Of a DNA stretch of 64,000 nucleotides, positions 23,901 through 35,184 are shown in pieces; positions within the stretch are counted from its first letter, which is position 1, and each line of letters begins with the position of its first letter. The notes beneath the pieces were generated by a model, which was not told the DNA's origin, ran no database searches, and was given only the letters and a program-made list of their open reading frames with translations. The stretch is from positions 186,001 to 250,000 of the forward strand of contig VZSF01006713.1 of NCBI GenBank assembly GCA_013398295.1, given 5' to 3'. This DNA comes from Chionis minor (Eukaryota > Chordata > Aves > Charadriiformes > Chionididae). Position numbers and translations under genes: made by a program.

Positions 23901-26900
23901 ACAGGGGAACAGAACACATTATGACTAGGAACAGAAAAAGGTCCAAGAGGAACCTGGAGCCAAAGAAAAAGATGAGAAGAATGGCATTTTTGTCTCTGCA
24001 GTGCCTTAACCACTACCTCTATCACTGCAATGAGAGTGCACCACATGGTGCCGCATGACACCAAGCCCTTGATGCTGCCTAGCAGGAGCCACCAATGACC
24101 AACACCTGCCTGTCTTAAGGGCAGAAGTGAGGAGTAAAATACTCAGCCTGCAGCTATATAAATAATACGTATAGTCAGTGCGCCACACAGAGCCAGGATG
24201 AGTGAGCATGAAGCAGTTTTCTAATTGTTTTCACTGCTCCTCCAATCCATTGGGCTTGTGTTGCTCCAGTAAGAGCTGCCCACCTTAAGGCACTGAATCA
24301 TGTTTGCTCTTCACACATCTCCCATCCAGCTCACACTCAAGCTGCCACAGTACAGAGCTTCTAAGCTTCAGTGTTTTCTGAAAACAGGATGAGTCCAAAC
24401 AGAATTGGGCAAACTACACATGAAGAGACCACGCTTCATCTTATCTAGAGCCCTGCTTCCTTTGCACCTCTGCCAGTGCAGGCCAATTGTGGACAAGTTA
24501 GACCCATTGAGGTATTTTTAACTTCAGTGTGAGCTTCACTGTTGCTGATACACCATTTTCAGTGATGCATTAGAACATCCAGGCTGCAGATTAAGAAGGC
24601 AGCAGGTATGGAAACATCCAAATGGCCATGCTGTTGATTGACCTTGGTCTGGCAATGTTTTCTAGCTCAGACAGAAAGTAATTCGAGCATAATTTATAAA
24701 TTACACGCTAATTCCAACTGATAAACACTACTGCGGCTTCAGTGCTGTGGGGGGCCATAACTAACAAGTCTTGTTTGAACCTACCCTAACACATGGAGAT
24801 CCAAACATGGTGTTTCTGGCCACTTTTCTTGGCTTGGGAATACTAGATACAACAGCACAACGTCATCAGTAGCCAAGACAGCTCTGGTGCAACAAAGATC
24901 ATCAGTTTTGGCTTGCATGGGCTTCCCTGGAGTTGCACTGATTCCTGCAAGGCTTGTTACCCACAAGCCGGGTTCTGAGGAGGCACAAAGCAGCAGGCTG
25001 TGTCCAGCACTGGCACAGAGGTAGCGCAGAATTCAAGTCCTGGAAGCACAGCTTTCGGGACTCTGCAGCTTTGCAGGAGCAAGGCCAGCCAGCTCCGACT
25101 TAGAGCCTTAAAACTCTGCTAAGGCTTTGCTTGGTGCGACTGAGATCTCTGCACCATTTCTCACTATGTTCTCTTAATACTGCTGTTATCCATGCAGTAA
25201 ACTGTGTTATTCAGCTGTACAGGCCCTAGAACAACTCAGTGGGGAAAAACAGATCTTCCCATTCCTTACCCCAAGCACAAATAATTTGCCTGTTCTTGAC
25301 CTATGCTTTGCAATTTCACATCATAGAAGACAAACTGGAGAGGAATGGATGCCCTGGCTTAGGTATCATTTACCTCCACTATAGCTCTTAACAATCTCTC
25401 ACAGTGATAGTGTCTGTTAGCTTACTACCGTCACAGTCTTCTCACTGTAAATTGTGTTTTTACTTAGGGTAGAGCCTTGGCTAAAATCTATCCTATTTAT
25501 GGGCTCTACAGCTTGTATTAATTATTTTATCCCAATTTATTGCAAAATGAAGATGAGTTAGAAGTTCAATTTAAGCTAGAGGCTGCACACAAAGTACCTT
25601 GTACTTGCCTGGACTTAGGATTGCTTAAGATTTTATTACTGTAAGATTTTATTGACTTTGAAGTGCAAACATAACTGTGGGCAAGGGAAAATAATACAGA
25701 TTTCAGATATAATTTCTACTGAAAGAAGTGTTAAAGTAACTTTGTGTGAATTTAGTATTTGCTAGACTGACAATTCCAAAGATAAGATCACACAAAACAC
25801 TCACTCTGAAAGGGGAAGCAAATATTCTACTAGAGTTCTTCTGCTTGTATTTTCTTAATCAAACCCATACTTCAAAGCCACATTTTTCACTGGTGATGCC
25901 TTGAGTAAGGCTTTACATCTGTACTTGGAGCATGCAAAAATGATCAATAACAATTGCATTATTGTCATTTGGTGACTTACCACTGATTTGCTGCTGTTAA
26001 GCTCTTAAGTTCCACAGTCCCATGCACCATTGGTGTGAGTTCATGGTGGTTCGGACAACTACATTGTACTTCCTGTTTAAAACAGGAAGGGATCATATAC
26101 AAACAGCATACGAACCGTACCAAGTGGTAACTCAATATGATTTCTATTGCTACTGCACGAATATGGATCTAAGCACCAAATAACTTCTTTCTCCACAACC
26201 GCAGAGGTTCTGGCAAACTTCTTAATGTGCTCAGATGCAAACTTCAAGGGCTTAGTTCACCAGGGGAGCCCTGAAAAATATAACAATCCTGGTTACAGTC
26301 ACAGAAACACAGGTGAGTGCATTCATACATACTAACATGTATTGAACAGAACATTATTACTCCGACCCTGTTGCCCATGGTTTTCCTTTTCCGTCCTTTT
26401 GTATTTATGATTTTCATAGCTTAGTATCATTCACTTCTTGCCTCCTTTCCCATGTCAGTACTCATCACCTTCCTCTTTCTTCTTCTTTCTTACTATGCTT
26501 TCCTTGCAGAACACTTTTTCTAGCCTCTTTCTCCCCAAGACAGTCCATTTCTCTTCAGCTCCTACTGACGGTATCTGGTACTGAACCTGCTTCCTGTAAG
26601 CAGGCAGCTGAAATTGTCCTGGCCTGAGCTATGCAGAGAAACCACACAGCAGAAAACATAACCTGATTGTGTTTAAACTGATGAGTTGTCACTGGCAGTA
26701 ACATGCAATTCAGAGAAAATTAATCCACAGGAATGACACTGTGAGGTCCATGCGATCCAGGCAAGAAAGAGCTAATTTAAAAATACAGTAAATAAAAAGG
26801 TGCACTTGAAATCATTCTCAAGTACTAACAGAAGCAAACATAGAACGTTTCTGAAACTTGAGAAAAATCTGAAAGCCGTAATTTCTAACTACCGGTCCCT

Positions 26901-27109
26901 ATCCTCTTGTTACTATGGGTCCCATCCAGTGTCCATACCCTAACGCTGAGCAGTTCTCTGTTCTAACCCACAATCAATCTTGTTTCTTTTCCACACCAAG
27001 TAACCTCAAGATCCACTGAGTTTCAACATTTCACCTTCTTTAGCAGGAAGATTTGTCCAGTCCATCATTTACTCCATAATGTTTTCCCTGAAACCTCTCC
27101 ACAATAAAA
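17925..27109. other. Intergenic stretch without recognised genes
   Basis: 9.2 kb with no supported gene or mobile element. It contains a 26-bp tandem duplication (20514-20565) and a 16-A run (22773-22788) three bases after an AATAAA. Confidence 0.6.
20514..20565. repeat. 26-bp tandem duplication
   Basis: Two adjacent copies, TTTGAACC(G/T)TATGTCTGG then TTCAGCAG, with a single mismatch. Confidence 0.92.
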
Positions 27110-27455
27110 GACTCTCAAATTATGAGGGATCTTGACAGCATGTATAAATACCTGATGGGAGGGACTGAAGAAGAGGGCACAGAACTTTTCTCAGTGTTGA
27201 CCACTGACAAGATAAGAGGCAGTGGGCACAAACGGAAACACTTGAAATTCCATCTGAACACAAGAAAACACTTTTTCACTGTGAGGGTAGTCAAACAAGT
27301 TTCTCAGAGAGGCTGTGGAGTCTTCATCTATGGAGACACTTAAAACCCAACCAGACATGGTTCTGGGCAACCTGCTGTAGCTGACCCTGCTTAATTAGGG
27401 AGGTGGACTAGATGATTTCAAAAGGTCCTGTCCAACCAAAACTGTTCTTTGAAAT
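27110..27455 (+). mobile_element. CR1 LINE 3' fragment
   Basis: Plus-strand copy of the CR1 3' end. Recognisable landmarks are ATAAATACCTGATGGGAGG, a GACAAGATAAGAGGCAGTGG stretch, the FFTVRVVKQ coding trace at about 27270-27300, GGGCAACCTGCTGTAG and TGGACTAGATGATTTC. The octamer repeats at the very end are eroded. Confidence 0.9.
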
Positions 27456-27609
27456 CTCATTTCCAGCTGTGTGAACCTGTTCAAATTCTCTCTCTCCCTC
27501 AGCAGACGGACCCTCTAAGTTTCCATTTCACCAGCCCCGAGGAAAATGTGACACGTGAGGGATGATGCTGAACATCTGCTGCAAGGCAGATTAGCATTTC
27601 CCAGCCCTG

Positions 27610-27965
27610 AAGCTTCATATGCCTTTGCATTGCTACACCACCCTGCTCAGTTATGTTCCTTACAGTTTCTATTTCACTGGCAATTTTTGCCAGTTCACTA
27701 TTCATCAATGCTTCCAAGCCATTAATAAAATTTTGATAAGAATCAGTCCCATTACAGAACCTTGTGGCATCTTGCTATTAACCTTTTGCTGCATTGAAAA
27801 TTGCTTATTCACCTTCTTCCTTTCTGCCTCTCAGTTATTTAGACATTAGAATTTCAACTCTGACTGCACAACCACCCAGCCTCCTTAGCAGTCTCTGTGC
27901 CGCAGTTTTCTGAAAGTCCAGCTCCTCTCATTCAGCTGTACTTTTGACATTGCACTTACAGCACC
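27610..27965 (-). mobile_element. Probable ancient CR1/L3-type LINE remnant
   Basis: The order of landmarks on the plus strand (AGCCATTAATAAAATTTTGA, CAGTCCCATTACAGAACC, TTGTGGCATC, then TATTAACCTTTTGC) matches the reverse complement of the CR1-clade polymerase region around its SILGP-type motif, and parallels 2600-2680 in the better-preserved copy. It is far more diverged than the other copies and lies directly next to the opposite-strand fragment at 27110-27455. Boundaries are approximate. Confidence 0.5.
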
Positions 27966-29442
27966 TCAAGAAAGAGGCACAAATAAACTTGTTGATTTAT
28001 GCACAGGTATTTCAGGAGTCGGAGGAGGGAAAGGAACTGCTGCAGAGCAGAACAATTCTGCTTGCATGGCTCTGTGACTCATTTCAAAACTGAGACATCA
28101 AAACACTTCAATAAATGAGCAGGGCTAGCAGTGAAAAGACGCTTGGGAACCAGGGACTATTGACAACATGCTGCATTACAGTATCCCTGAAGAAAGTGCA
28201 TAAATAGCCTTGATAGCAGATAAAAGAATGTAGGACTCTGACTGTTTCCTACACTCATAGCTGTTAGATTAACTGATCTCCTGCCTGTTTTATTCAACTG
28301 GAGTGCTCAGTGGCCTGCATGCAAGGATTTCATTTATGTATTTAAAAACTGAAAATCACAAGTGCTAGTGAACCGTCAGGCACTTGCTACAGATGTAGTA
28401 AAACAAAAAGTACCCTCTGGGAATACAGAATGTGGAAACACAGGGCAGAGCATTTCAGCAGCTGAACAAGATGAAAATGTTTTGCTGCAGGTACACTGCA
28501 TGCCTGTGTGCTTCCTTGTGCACCTGCCTGATGTTTAAAGATTAGGTGGGTGAGCCACCAGGGTGAAGGTGATGTTTTTAGGTCTCTAGTGTTTCCCTTG
28601 CAAGCTCATTTAGTGAGTCAAGCGCCACAAGCTCTGTATGCATGTAAAAATTCCCACGTTCCTGCTGCATTAGTTTTTAGTTTTCATCAGTATCCTGGAA
28701 AAATGGGGGAAAATACCTGCAAGATATCTTTTTCAACTTTGTTTGGCGTGGGAGAGATAACTACAATAAACAGATATTTCTAGTTGAAAGGAAGACCTAT
28801 TTGGTTTAAAATAACTGACGAACAACTTCAGAAATTATTCATGGTGGGTTTTTGAAATACTGCCATGCAGGAAAATAACCAGATTTAGACTTTCTCTGGT
28901 CAGAATTTACCTATCAGCAATTCCAGTTTTCTCTAGTTGGTAAGTTAATGGATAATATTTGTCTGTGCTGTATGGCTGATTCTGTTGGTTTCCTGGATAA
29001 CTTAGAAAACATTCTTAGCTTAGAGCACAACCACTGGCCACCGGACTTGCCCCATAGTGTTTTATTACTTTCCCTGAGTAACACCAAAGATTTTGCTGGT
29101 GCAAATATTGCAAAAACAAATAGAACATTTGCTTCATTTAAACATTTTCTGTCTATTTTTAAATGCTGCTTTAATAATCTTTCTTGCTAGGAAGCACTTA
29201 AAATTGCTGTGGGAAGTGATGACAACCTGCAATCACATTCAACATGACTAATTTTTTGTTGTTGTTTTAAGCACCCATGTGTCTCTTTATTAGCACTATA
29301 TTCCATAAAAGAATTGGACAAACTTTCCAGAGGTTAATAAAATGCAGAAACTGAAAACTAGTTTCAGATGGTAAGAAAGAATATGTGAGTTCTGTAAATT
29401 GTTTTACCTAAGAATATTTATTTTAAATGTTCTAGGCTTTTC
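27966..29442. other. Nothing recognised between CR1 pieces
   Basis: Unassigned A+T-rich sequence between the old LINE remnant and the CR1 copy at 29443. Confidence 0.5.
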
Positions 29443-29905
29443 ACAGAATCACAGAATGTTGGGGGTTGGAAGGGACCTCTGGAGATCATCTGGTCCAACC
29501 CCCCTGCCAGAGCAGGTCCACCTACAGCAGGTTGCACAGGATGGCATCCAGGCGGGTTTTGAATGTCTCCAGAGTCGGAGACTCCACCACCTCTCTGGGC
29601 AGCCTGTGCCAGTGCTCTGCCACCCTCAAAGGAAAGAAGTTCCTCCTCCAGATGGAACTTCCTATTTCAAGTTTGTGCCCGTTACCTCTTTCTATCACTG
29701 GGCACCACTGAAAAAAGCCTGGCACCCTCCTCCTGGCACCCTCCTTTTAAGTATTTATAAGCATTGATGAGATCCCCTTTCAATCTTCTCTTCTCCAGAC
29801 TAAAAAGCTCCAACTGCGTCAGCCTTTCCTCATAAGAAATATGTTCCAGCCCCCGAATCATCCTTGTGGCCCTTTGCTGTACCTTTCTGACATGTTTCGA
29901 ACTGA
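29443..29905 (-). mobile_element. CR1 LINE 3' fragment
   Basis: TCACAGAATCACAGAATGTT at the left edge is the reverse-complemented CR1 3' octamer tail. It is followed by the GTTGGAAGGGACCTCTGGAG consensus and, on the minus strand, the polymerase C-terminal trace HWHRLPREVVESPTLETFK ending in a DAILCNLL-like sequence. About 460 bp, 5'-truncated near 29905. There is an 11-13 bp internal duplication of CTGGCACCCTCCT at about 29720-29750. Confidence 0.93.
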
Positions 29906-31269
29906 CAGCTTGACTTCAAAATCGCTTGATACTTTATTAAAAGCTGGGTAAGAAATCTAAAGAAATAAATACAACATTAAACCTTGGGTCAAGTAAAATA
30001 CATTTACCATCCCACCATTTCTCCCTTCTTCAGAAAGAGAATGAAAAAATCAATTACTTGCACAGCTTCAGGCCAGGAGACATGCCTTCCCACCTGTTGG
30101 CAGCCATGGCTGACTTCAGAAATGACATATACCTCAATGTGGTATGTGATTTTGTATAATCGACTTCTAAGGGGCATGCCTTACTTGCATTTATGTATTG
30201 GTGGTGGAATTTGCTTGTTTGAAGCAAATTCATTTTTGCTCCCTTTCACTTCATTTTAGACCACTCTTTGGAAACTGATGACCCATTTCGTGTAAACCTG
30301 AAAACAAATTCCTTCATGATCAGTATTTTTAAGCAAATAGTAGGTAATAGTGAGTGCACTAGTATGCACTCAGCCTAACAAAATGATGCATAGCCAGTGT
30401 GGAAAACAGAGGATGTAACGTTTTTAAGCAGTCCTTATGAGTCCTCAATAAATTTTTAAATGCGTTTGACTACAGTTAATTTGATTTCATTTTCCCCAAG
30501 TGTCAGCAAAATCTGGTAAGAACAAGCTATTGTACCTTATGAAAAGTTTCTACAGAATCAATAAAATCTGATTATCTGATGATTAGTCATCATTATTAAT
30601 CACAGCTAGCAGTATGACGGAAATTGTGAACTTTTTAAAATTAGTAATTAATCATTTATTTTTTGAAGCAGCAGTGTTGAAGCAAGACAAGTAAATGAGT
30701 TTGGAAAGCCTTAAAAATGTGTACCTTAATTACATAGGTGCTGCTTTTGCTAAGTGAAGATGTGGCATGTTCAGCAGTTCAAAGAACACCATGAACTGCA
30801 ATTTAGGAGCATCACATGAGTTTGGAACAAAGTTTAAAAAAAAGCATACTAAACATTAGTGAATAATATTGACTGTAAGTCTGATAGCATGGTTATGTTA
30901 ATATGGTCTATAGAAGTGATTATTGCTGAATCATCAGAGAAATGAGCCCATCTGTTAGAACTTGCAGTTCAAAGCTGTGGCTCCACTTAGGGCTTTGGCT
31001 ATCACTCCTGGTACCCTGGGAGATGTCGTCTGGACACCCCCTTTGGGATCAAGAAGATGACAGAGAGGATCTTCATGAGCAGCTTTGCTAGGGAGCAAAC
31101 ACTGGTGGTCCCTTTTCAAATGAAAATGGTGGTTCAAACCTTGGAAAACAGACTTCACATGAGGAAGGATGAAATCTCGGCGCTCCAACATCCTCTTCCT
31201 TCAGGGCACTATTAGCTTAAGTAATGGAACTTGCAGAGCAACTGCAACAGCTCTTTCTCAGCGAGATGC
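29906..31269. other. Nothing coding; candidate conserved noncoding segment
   Basis: No gene or repeat recognised. The part 30440-30680 is rich in TAAT/ATTA and TGATTAGTCATCATTATTAA-type motifs without simple repetition, the look of conserved noncoding DNA. Conservation was not tested. Confidence 0.35.
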
Positions 31270-31835
31270 CAGAGGCCTGCAGGAGCCAGGTTTACCCCTG
31301 CAAATCCTCTCAGGCTTCCCGAGAACCACCAAACCCCTCTCAGCTGAGGCACGGCACGGCCCCCTCCACCAGGGACGTCGCCAGCACTCGCTTACCTGAC
31401 AAGACGCAGAGTTTTCTCCAACAGCTTTGCTAAAAAGGCCTCCTGGGATGGCGCGCAGTGTCGCAGTATCCGTAGGCTCCCAGTGCGCTGTGCGCTCTTC
31501 CCTCCGCCCTCCCAGGCCACCACAATGGCGCAGCTTATTGGGGAAATGGCCCAGCCCCTGGACTTGCTTGCAAACAATGTGAAAAACCACCATTGCTTCA
31601 CTGAAGCGAAGGTAGGAGGCCACAACCTGCCGGGCGGCTGAGGCAGGGAATGCTGTGACAGCCCCGGGATGGCTGCCCCCGCCCCTTCCAAAGGCGGTGG
31701 GAATGTCGTCCGCCTCACCACAGCAGCGGGGCGCCTGTCATGAGGAGGAGGATGGATGGAGTGGCCCTTGGCCACGGGCAGGCCTGGCCACCATGGCAGC
31801 GACGCAGCCGGCCCCGCTGGAACAGGGCGGTCAGG
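31270..31835. promoter_or_regulatory. CpG-dense island, candidate bidirectional promoter
   Basis: In a window that is otherwise CpG-poor, this stretch is crowded with CpG (GGCGCGCAGTGTCGC, CCGCCCTCCC, GCCGGGCGGC, CCCCGCCCC, GCGACGCAGCCGGCCCCGC). It lies 3.2-3.7 kb beyond the IPO11 stop. Splice-donor consensus occurs on both strands: CAG|GTAAGC on the minus strand (exon side ends at 31396) and AAG|GTAGGA on the plus strand near 31610. An ATG in good context (CCACAATGG, near 31522) precedes the plus-strand donor. No known protein is recognised in either frame. It may be the promoter of a lncRNA or unannotated gene, or a GC-rich repeat. Confidence 0.5.
31522..31611 (+). CDS. Speculative first coding exon in the CpG island
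   Basis: From an ATG with A at -3 and G at +4 the plus strand stays open for about 30 codons (MAQLIGEMAQPLDLLANN then VKNHHCFTEAK) to an AAG|GTAGGA donor. Reading through the donor, the frame stops a dozen codons later. I do not recognise the peptide. Support is only position in the CpG island, start context and donor, so this is a hypothesis. The minus strand offers a competing first exon that ends at 31396. Confidence 0.15.
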
Positions 31836-31980
31836 GACAAACAGCAGTGCCTGCTACCTACCTACCGGCCCCATCTGCACACAACATACATCCATCCACA
31901 CGCACATTTTATACAAGTACCTGTATAGATACATCTCCCCTTCCCCCCCCCGCCAAGATCTAGAGCTTTAACATGCTGAT

Positions 31981-32065
31981 TATCCATCACACCTCAGGCT
32001 ATCTAACCTTAAAGTTTATCACGCTTAATATTATCTATCACGCTTCAGGTTATCTAACCTGAAAA
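31981..32065. repeat. Diverged direct repeat with inverted core
   Basis: TATCCATCACACCTCAGGC.. (31981-32013) recurs at 32032-32065 as TATCTATCACGCTTCAGGT.., a 51-bp offset. The second copy contains a CAGGTTA-TC-TAACCTG inverted repeat that is imperfect in the first. Confidence 0.75.
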
Positions 32066-33820
32066 CATCTGTGGAAGTAAAATTATTCCACTAATTGTTC
32101 CATATGAAACAAACACCTGGACTATCTAATAGGATTAAATTACAGCGTGGGTAAAATTACCTTTAAAAGCTGTAAAAAATTCAACAAAATGCAATGAGAT
32201 TAGATCGGTTATTAAGTCTGCAGGTAGGCCAAAGGCCTAAAAATGGTAATTTCATTGACACGGCAAAGTTAACTTTTTGGAGATGGAAGCAGCAGAATTA
32301 GTCCTCTCGGTTTCTTTCAGCACATACCTTCAAAGACATTTAACTCTTATCAGAGACAGAAAAAGCTTGTCTTCAACTCACAGTCATTGCCACTTCTGAA
32401 AGTTAAACTGATAAAATCTGTAAGCCTCAGGAGTTTAATTGTGCTGCAGATAAAAAAAAAACATCCCAATTTAAATTATTTCTTGCTTTGAAAAACAAAG
32501 CTGAAAGGGTAAGAGGATCAAACAGCCTGCCTCACGAGAACTTAAAAAACTATTTTACTGCTTCGGTGTCAGTCAATTTGTCTCCCTTCTTCCCCAAGAG
32601 GCTGAAGTCAGAAATTTCAATAACAAGGGCTAGAGCTTGCTGCAGTCCTAATCTGCAACCTTCCAGTGAAAATTTTATCTTGTGTATAAGGACTTAATAT
32701 ATAAAGATATTATAAATTTTTTTTTCTGCTGTTTTAAGTTGAAATGTCTCCATTTTCTCAGTACTAGACCGCTGCTGAGCGCAGAGGGACACTTGTTTTG
32801 CAGTGTGCTAACTGACAGCGGTTGCCACATAAGCAGTTACAGTGATGAGAGCTGGCTTCATTTATAGCCCAAGCCTTGGGAGTAAAATCTTCCAAGATGA
32901 AAAGCTAAACACCTAGTGACAAATTTTAACTTGTTCCCTAATGCATATGGAAATGAATACATACACTGCTTCAGAGACGTTACTCGGAAAGTTAATCACA
33001 ATGTTATCATGCCATTATTAGCCAAAAGCACGTCCATCATTCCCGCCAGAGTCTGTGCCAGCATCAGTTAGTGTGCACTAAAATAAACTGCAGTTAGCGC
33101 TCCACCACGTGAGGTAATGGGGGCTTGGAATGCCTTGGAGACAGAGGCAGGCAGGCAGGTCTGGCTCAGCGGCGTGATGCCGGGCTGACAAGTCTGACCG
33201 GACTGCAAGGTGCTGCACAGGGAGCTCGGAGTCAAGAGCTAGCGAGGACGACCACATCTGCGCTAGTTTTACAGAGACAAAAGCTGGGGGTCTCTGCAGA
33301 TGAACTACGCAACGGATGCAATTTCAGTCAAATGCCACTAGGTTCTGGCAACTGTAGTTCACAGCTGAAAGGGACCATAAGCACGCTGAGTCCCTTCTCT
33401 TTCAAGGACCAAACACAACCAGCCAAAACTCTTAATTTTGAGAACTGATGTTGGTGGATGACTGAGGAAATGACATGCAGGTAACAGAGAAATTGTACCA
33501 ATTCTTCTAACCTCCCTAGGACAAGGTAAAAAGCAAGAAACTATGAGTTATCAAACAACTTGTGTAGACAGATGCTGGCAGCTGGGTACAGGGCAAGTTT
33601 TGCATTCAGAGGTACAAGAGCCCCAGGAGCTTCTTCCACTGAAGCCAAAGAAGGAGGGGGGAATGGTCACGTTTCCTCTGCAAACAGAAGGAAGGTTTCA
33701 AAAACAGTTACTCCCCAAAGGGTCAGTAAAGAAAAAGGCTCTGATTTTTAAAAGCATCTGGTTATCTGGTAAGATTGTCAAAAGCACGTAGGCATCTTTA
33801 AACAGCTAATCCCTCTTGAA

Positions 33821-33837
33821 CCCCCCCCCCCCCCCCC
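33821..33837 (+). repeat. Poly-C run (17)
   Basis: Uninterrupted C homopolymer; length may be a sequencing or assembly estimate. Confidence 0.95.
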
Positions 33838-34869
33838 AACATTTGTCTAAATAGCTTAATCATCCCTTAGTGAAGCAGACAAAGTTCACGTCAACTTTGA
33901 AGGTGGGAGATCAGAACTTAAAAGGAAAATCTCAAAATGGAAAAGAGCCTTCCCTTCTCCCTCCCACCCACAAGGTACAAAAGACAAAGGAACATAGAAA
34001 GGAGCAGCTTTTCCCTGTCATTCTTGCAGCTGTCCATGTAACTAATAAATAATTAAAACTCAAAGTGAGCTTCATGTTTGCGAATAATTATTTCAGTTGT
34101 GACCAAGTGAGCTCAAACTTTCCAGTAACAATTACGAAGTATCCTGCTTATATGGCTTTGATGATAAAAAACAAAGAACTGAGGCACTGAACAAAAGCAA
34201 TTTTAAGTAGTCCAGGTACAGCCAAGAATTAATTGGAATTAATTACTCATCCAACTCTACTTGAGTTTGTGTTATGACAGCTAAAAGTGAGACTGAAAGA
34301 AATCAAGAAAGCAAGAAATTTTTCGTAATAGAAATAAAGAAATTGGTGATAAAAACGAAACCCCATATCTTCAGTTAGAGATACATTCTCTAACACCTCT
34401 TCAAATACAATTTAAGTATTACAATCTAAGTTCCTTTTTCTTTGAGACAATTCAAACAGAAACTATCTTTCTCTCATGAAGGACTACTTCTGTACAGTCT
34501 TACACTTTTCCTAACTCCTCCTGCTTATGTGGTTGAATGTACAGTCAAGAAATAGTAATAGAAGGGGAGAAAGTTATAGGTATACAGTATCAAGACAAGG
34601 AGCTCCGGATACTGAATCATGCTGCTGGATTAATGAACGCTTCTCATTAATATACATTATCAAGTTCCTTCAGGTCTCTCTTTATGATCTCTCTTTATCA
34701 ATACTTTATGACAGTATTGTGAACCAAAAAGCCAGTAATGGTACCAAAAAAAAATGGTATTATCTAGGACAGTATATACCATGCTAGGAATCATAGAAGT
34801 GTTACTTTGATGACAAAACCCTAAGTACATCATTAAAAAATAACATAAAGCGTTACCAAAGTGAGTTTA

Positions 34870-35019
34870 ATAGCAACAACAGAAACTTATTTTTTATTTT
34901 TTTTAACACAAGTTATTTTCAGCTTTCAGTAGGCTCTTCCATACAAGATGGAAGGCTAGAGTTCTTTCGTATTTTCTTGAAGGGGAAATTGGACATAAAA
35001 AAATCTTGTTTCTGCTTAT
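34870..35019 (-). other. IPO11: IPO11 3' untranslated region (short form)
   Basis: Minus-strand sequence after the TAA stop. It runs A+T-rich to a poly(A) signal at 34898-34893 and then to a TGTTGTTGCT stretch that would suit a GU-rich downstream element. The cleavage site is inferred, about 15-25 nt past the signal. Longer 3' UTR forms using later signals further left cannot be excluded. Confidence 0.6.
34893..34898 (-). terminator. IPO11: Probable IPO11 poly(A) signal AATAAA
   Basis: TTTATT on the plus strand reads AATAAA on the minus strand, about 122 nt after the stop codon. It sits in an A-rich run and is followed by a T/G-rich element on the transcript side, as expected for a cleavage and polyadenylation site. 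Confidence 0.55.
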
Positions 35020-35184
35020 TTAGAATCCTTGTAAAAATTCTTGTAGCTGTGCAACTATTTCTGTATCCACAGTTTCCATAAGTGATTGAAAACCTTGTTC
35101 TCCCAGTAATTCCTGCTGTGCCTTTAGCTTCTCGTAGACAAACTGCTGCAATGACACAGTGTGTACAGGGTCCTTCAGTGCAAG
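35020..35184 (-). CDS. IPO11: IPO11 terminal coding exon (importin-11 C-terminus)
   Basis: Importin-11 is a karyopherin-beta family nuclear import receptor built of HEAT repeats; it carries cargoes such as E2 ubiquitin-conjugating enzymes through the nuclear pore and releases them on binding RanGTP. On the minus strand a pyrimidine-rich acceptor (TTTTCCACAG) opens an exon of 54 codons plus TAA. It starts LALKDPVHTVSLQQF, continues through YEKLKAQQELLGEQGFQ and ends LQEFLQGF-stop, which I recognise from memory as the vertebrate importin-11 C-terminus. The preceding exon ends after a complete Met codon, so this exon begins in phase 0 and the frame joins without adjustment. No stop or frameshift interrupts it. 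The family identity rests on recall of the protein rather than a search, but the match over all three exons makes another karyopherin unlikely. This is the last exon, followed by the 3' UTR. Confidence 0.93.
   Translation of the reverse strand, partial: LALKDPVHTVSLQQFVYEKLKAQQELLGEQGFQSLMETVDTEIVAQLQEFLQGF

Larger units (their letters stand above)
31836..34869. other. Nothing coding between CpG island and IPO11 3' UTR
   Basis: Unassigned sequence with a diverged direct repeat (31981-32065) and a 17-C run (33821-33837). No exon supported. Confidence 0.5.

Noticed and set aside
29399..29767. 122-codon plus-strand ORF
   Set aside because: Antisense of the CR1 copy at 29443-29905.
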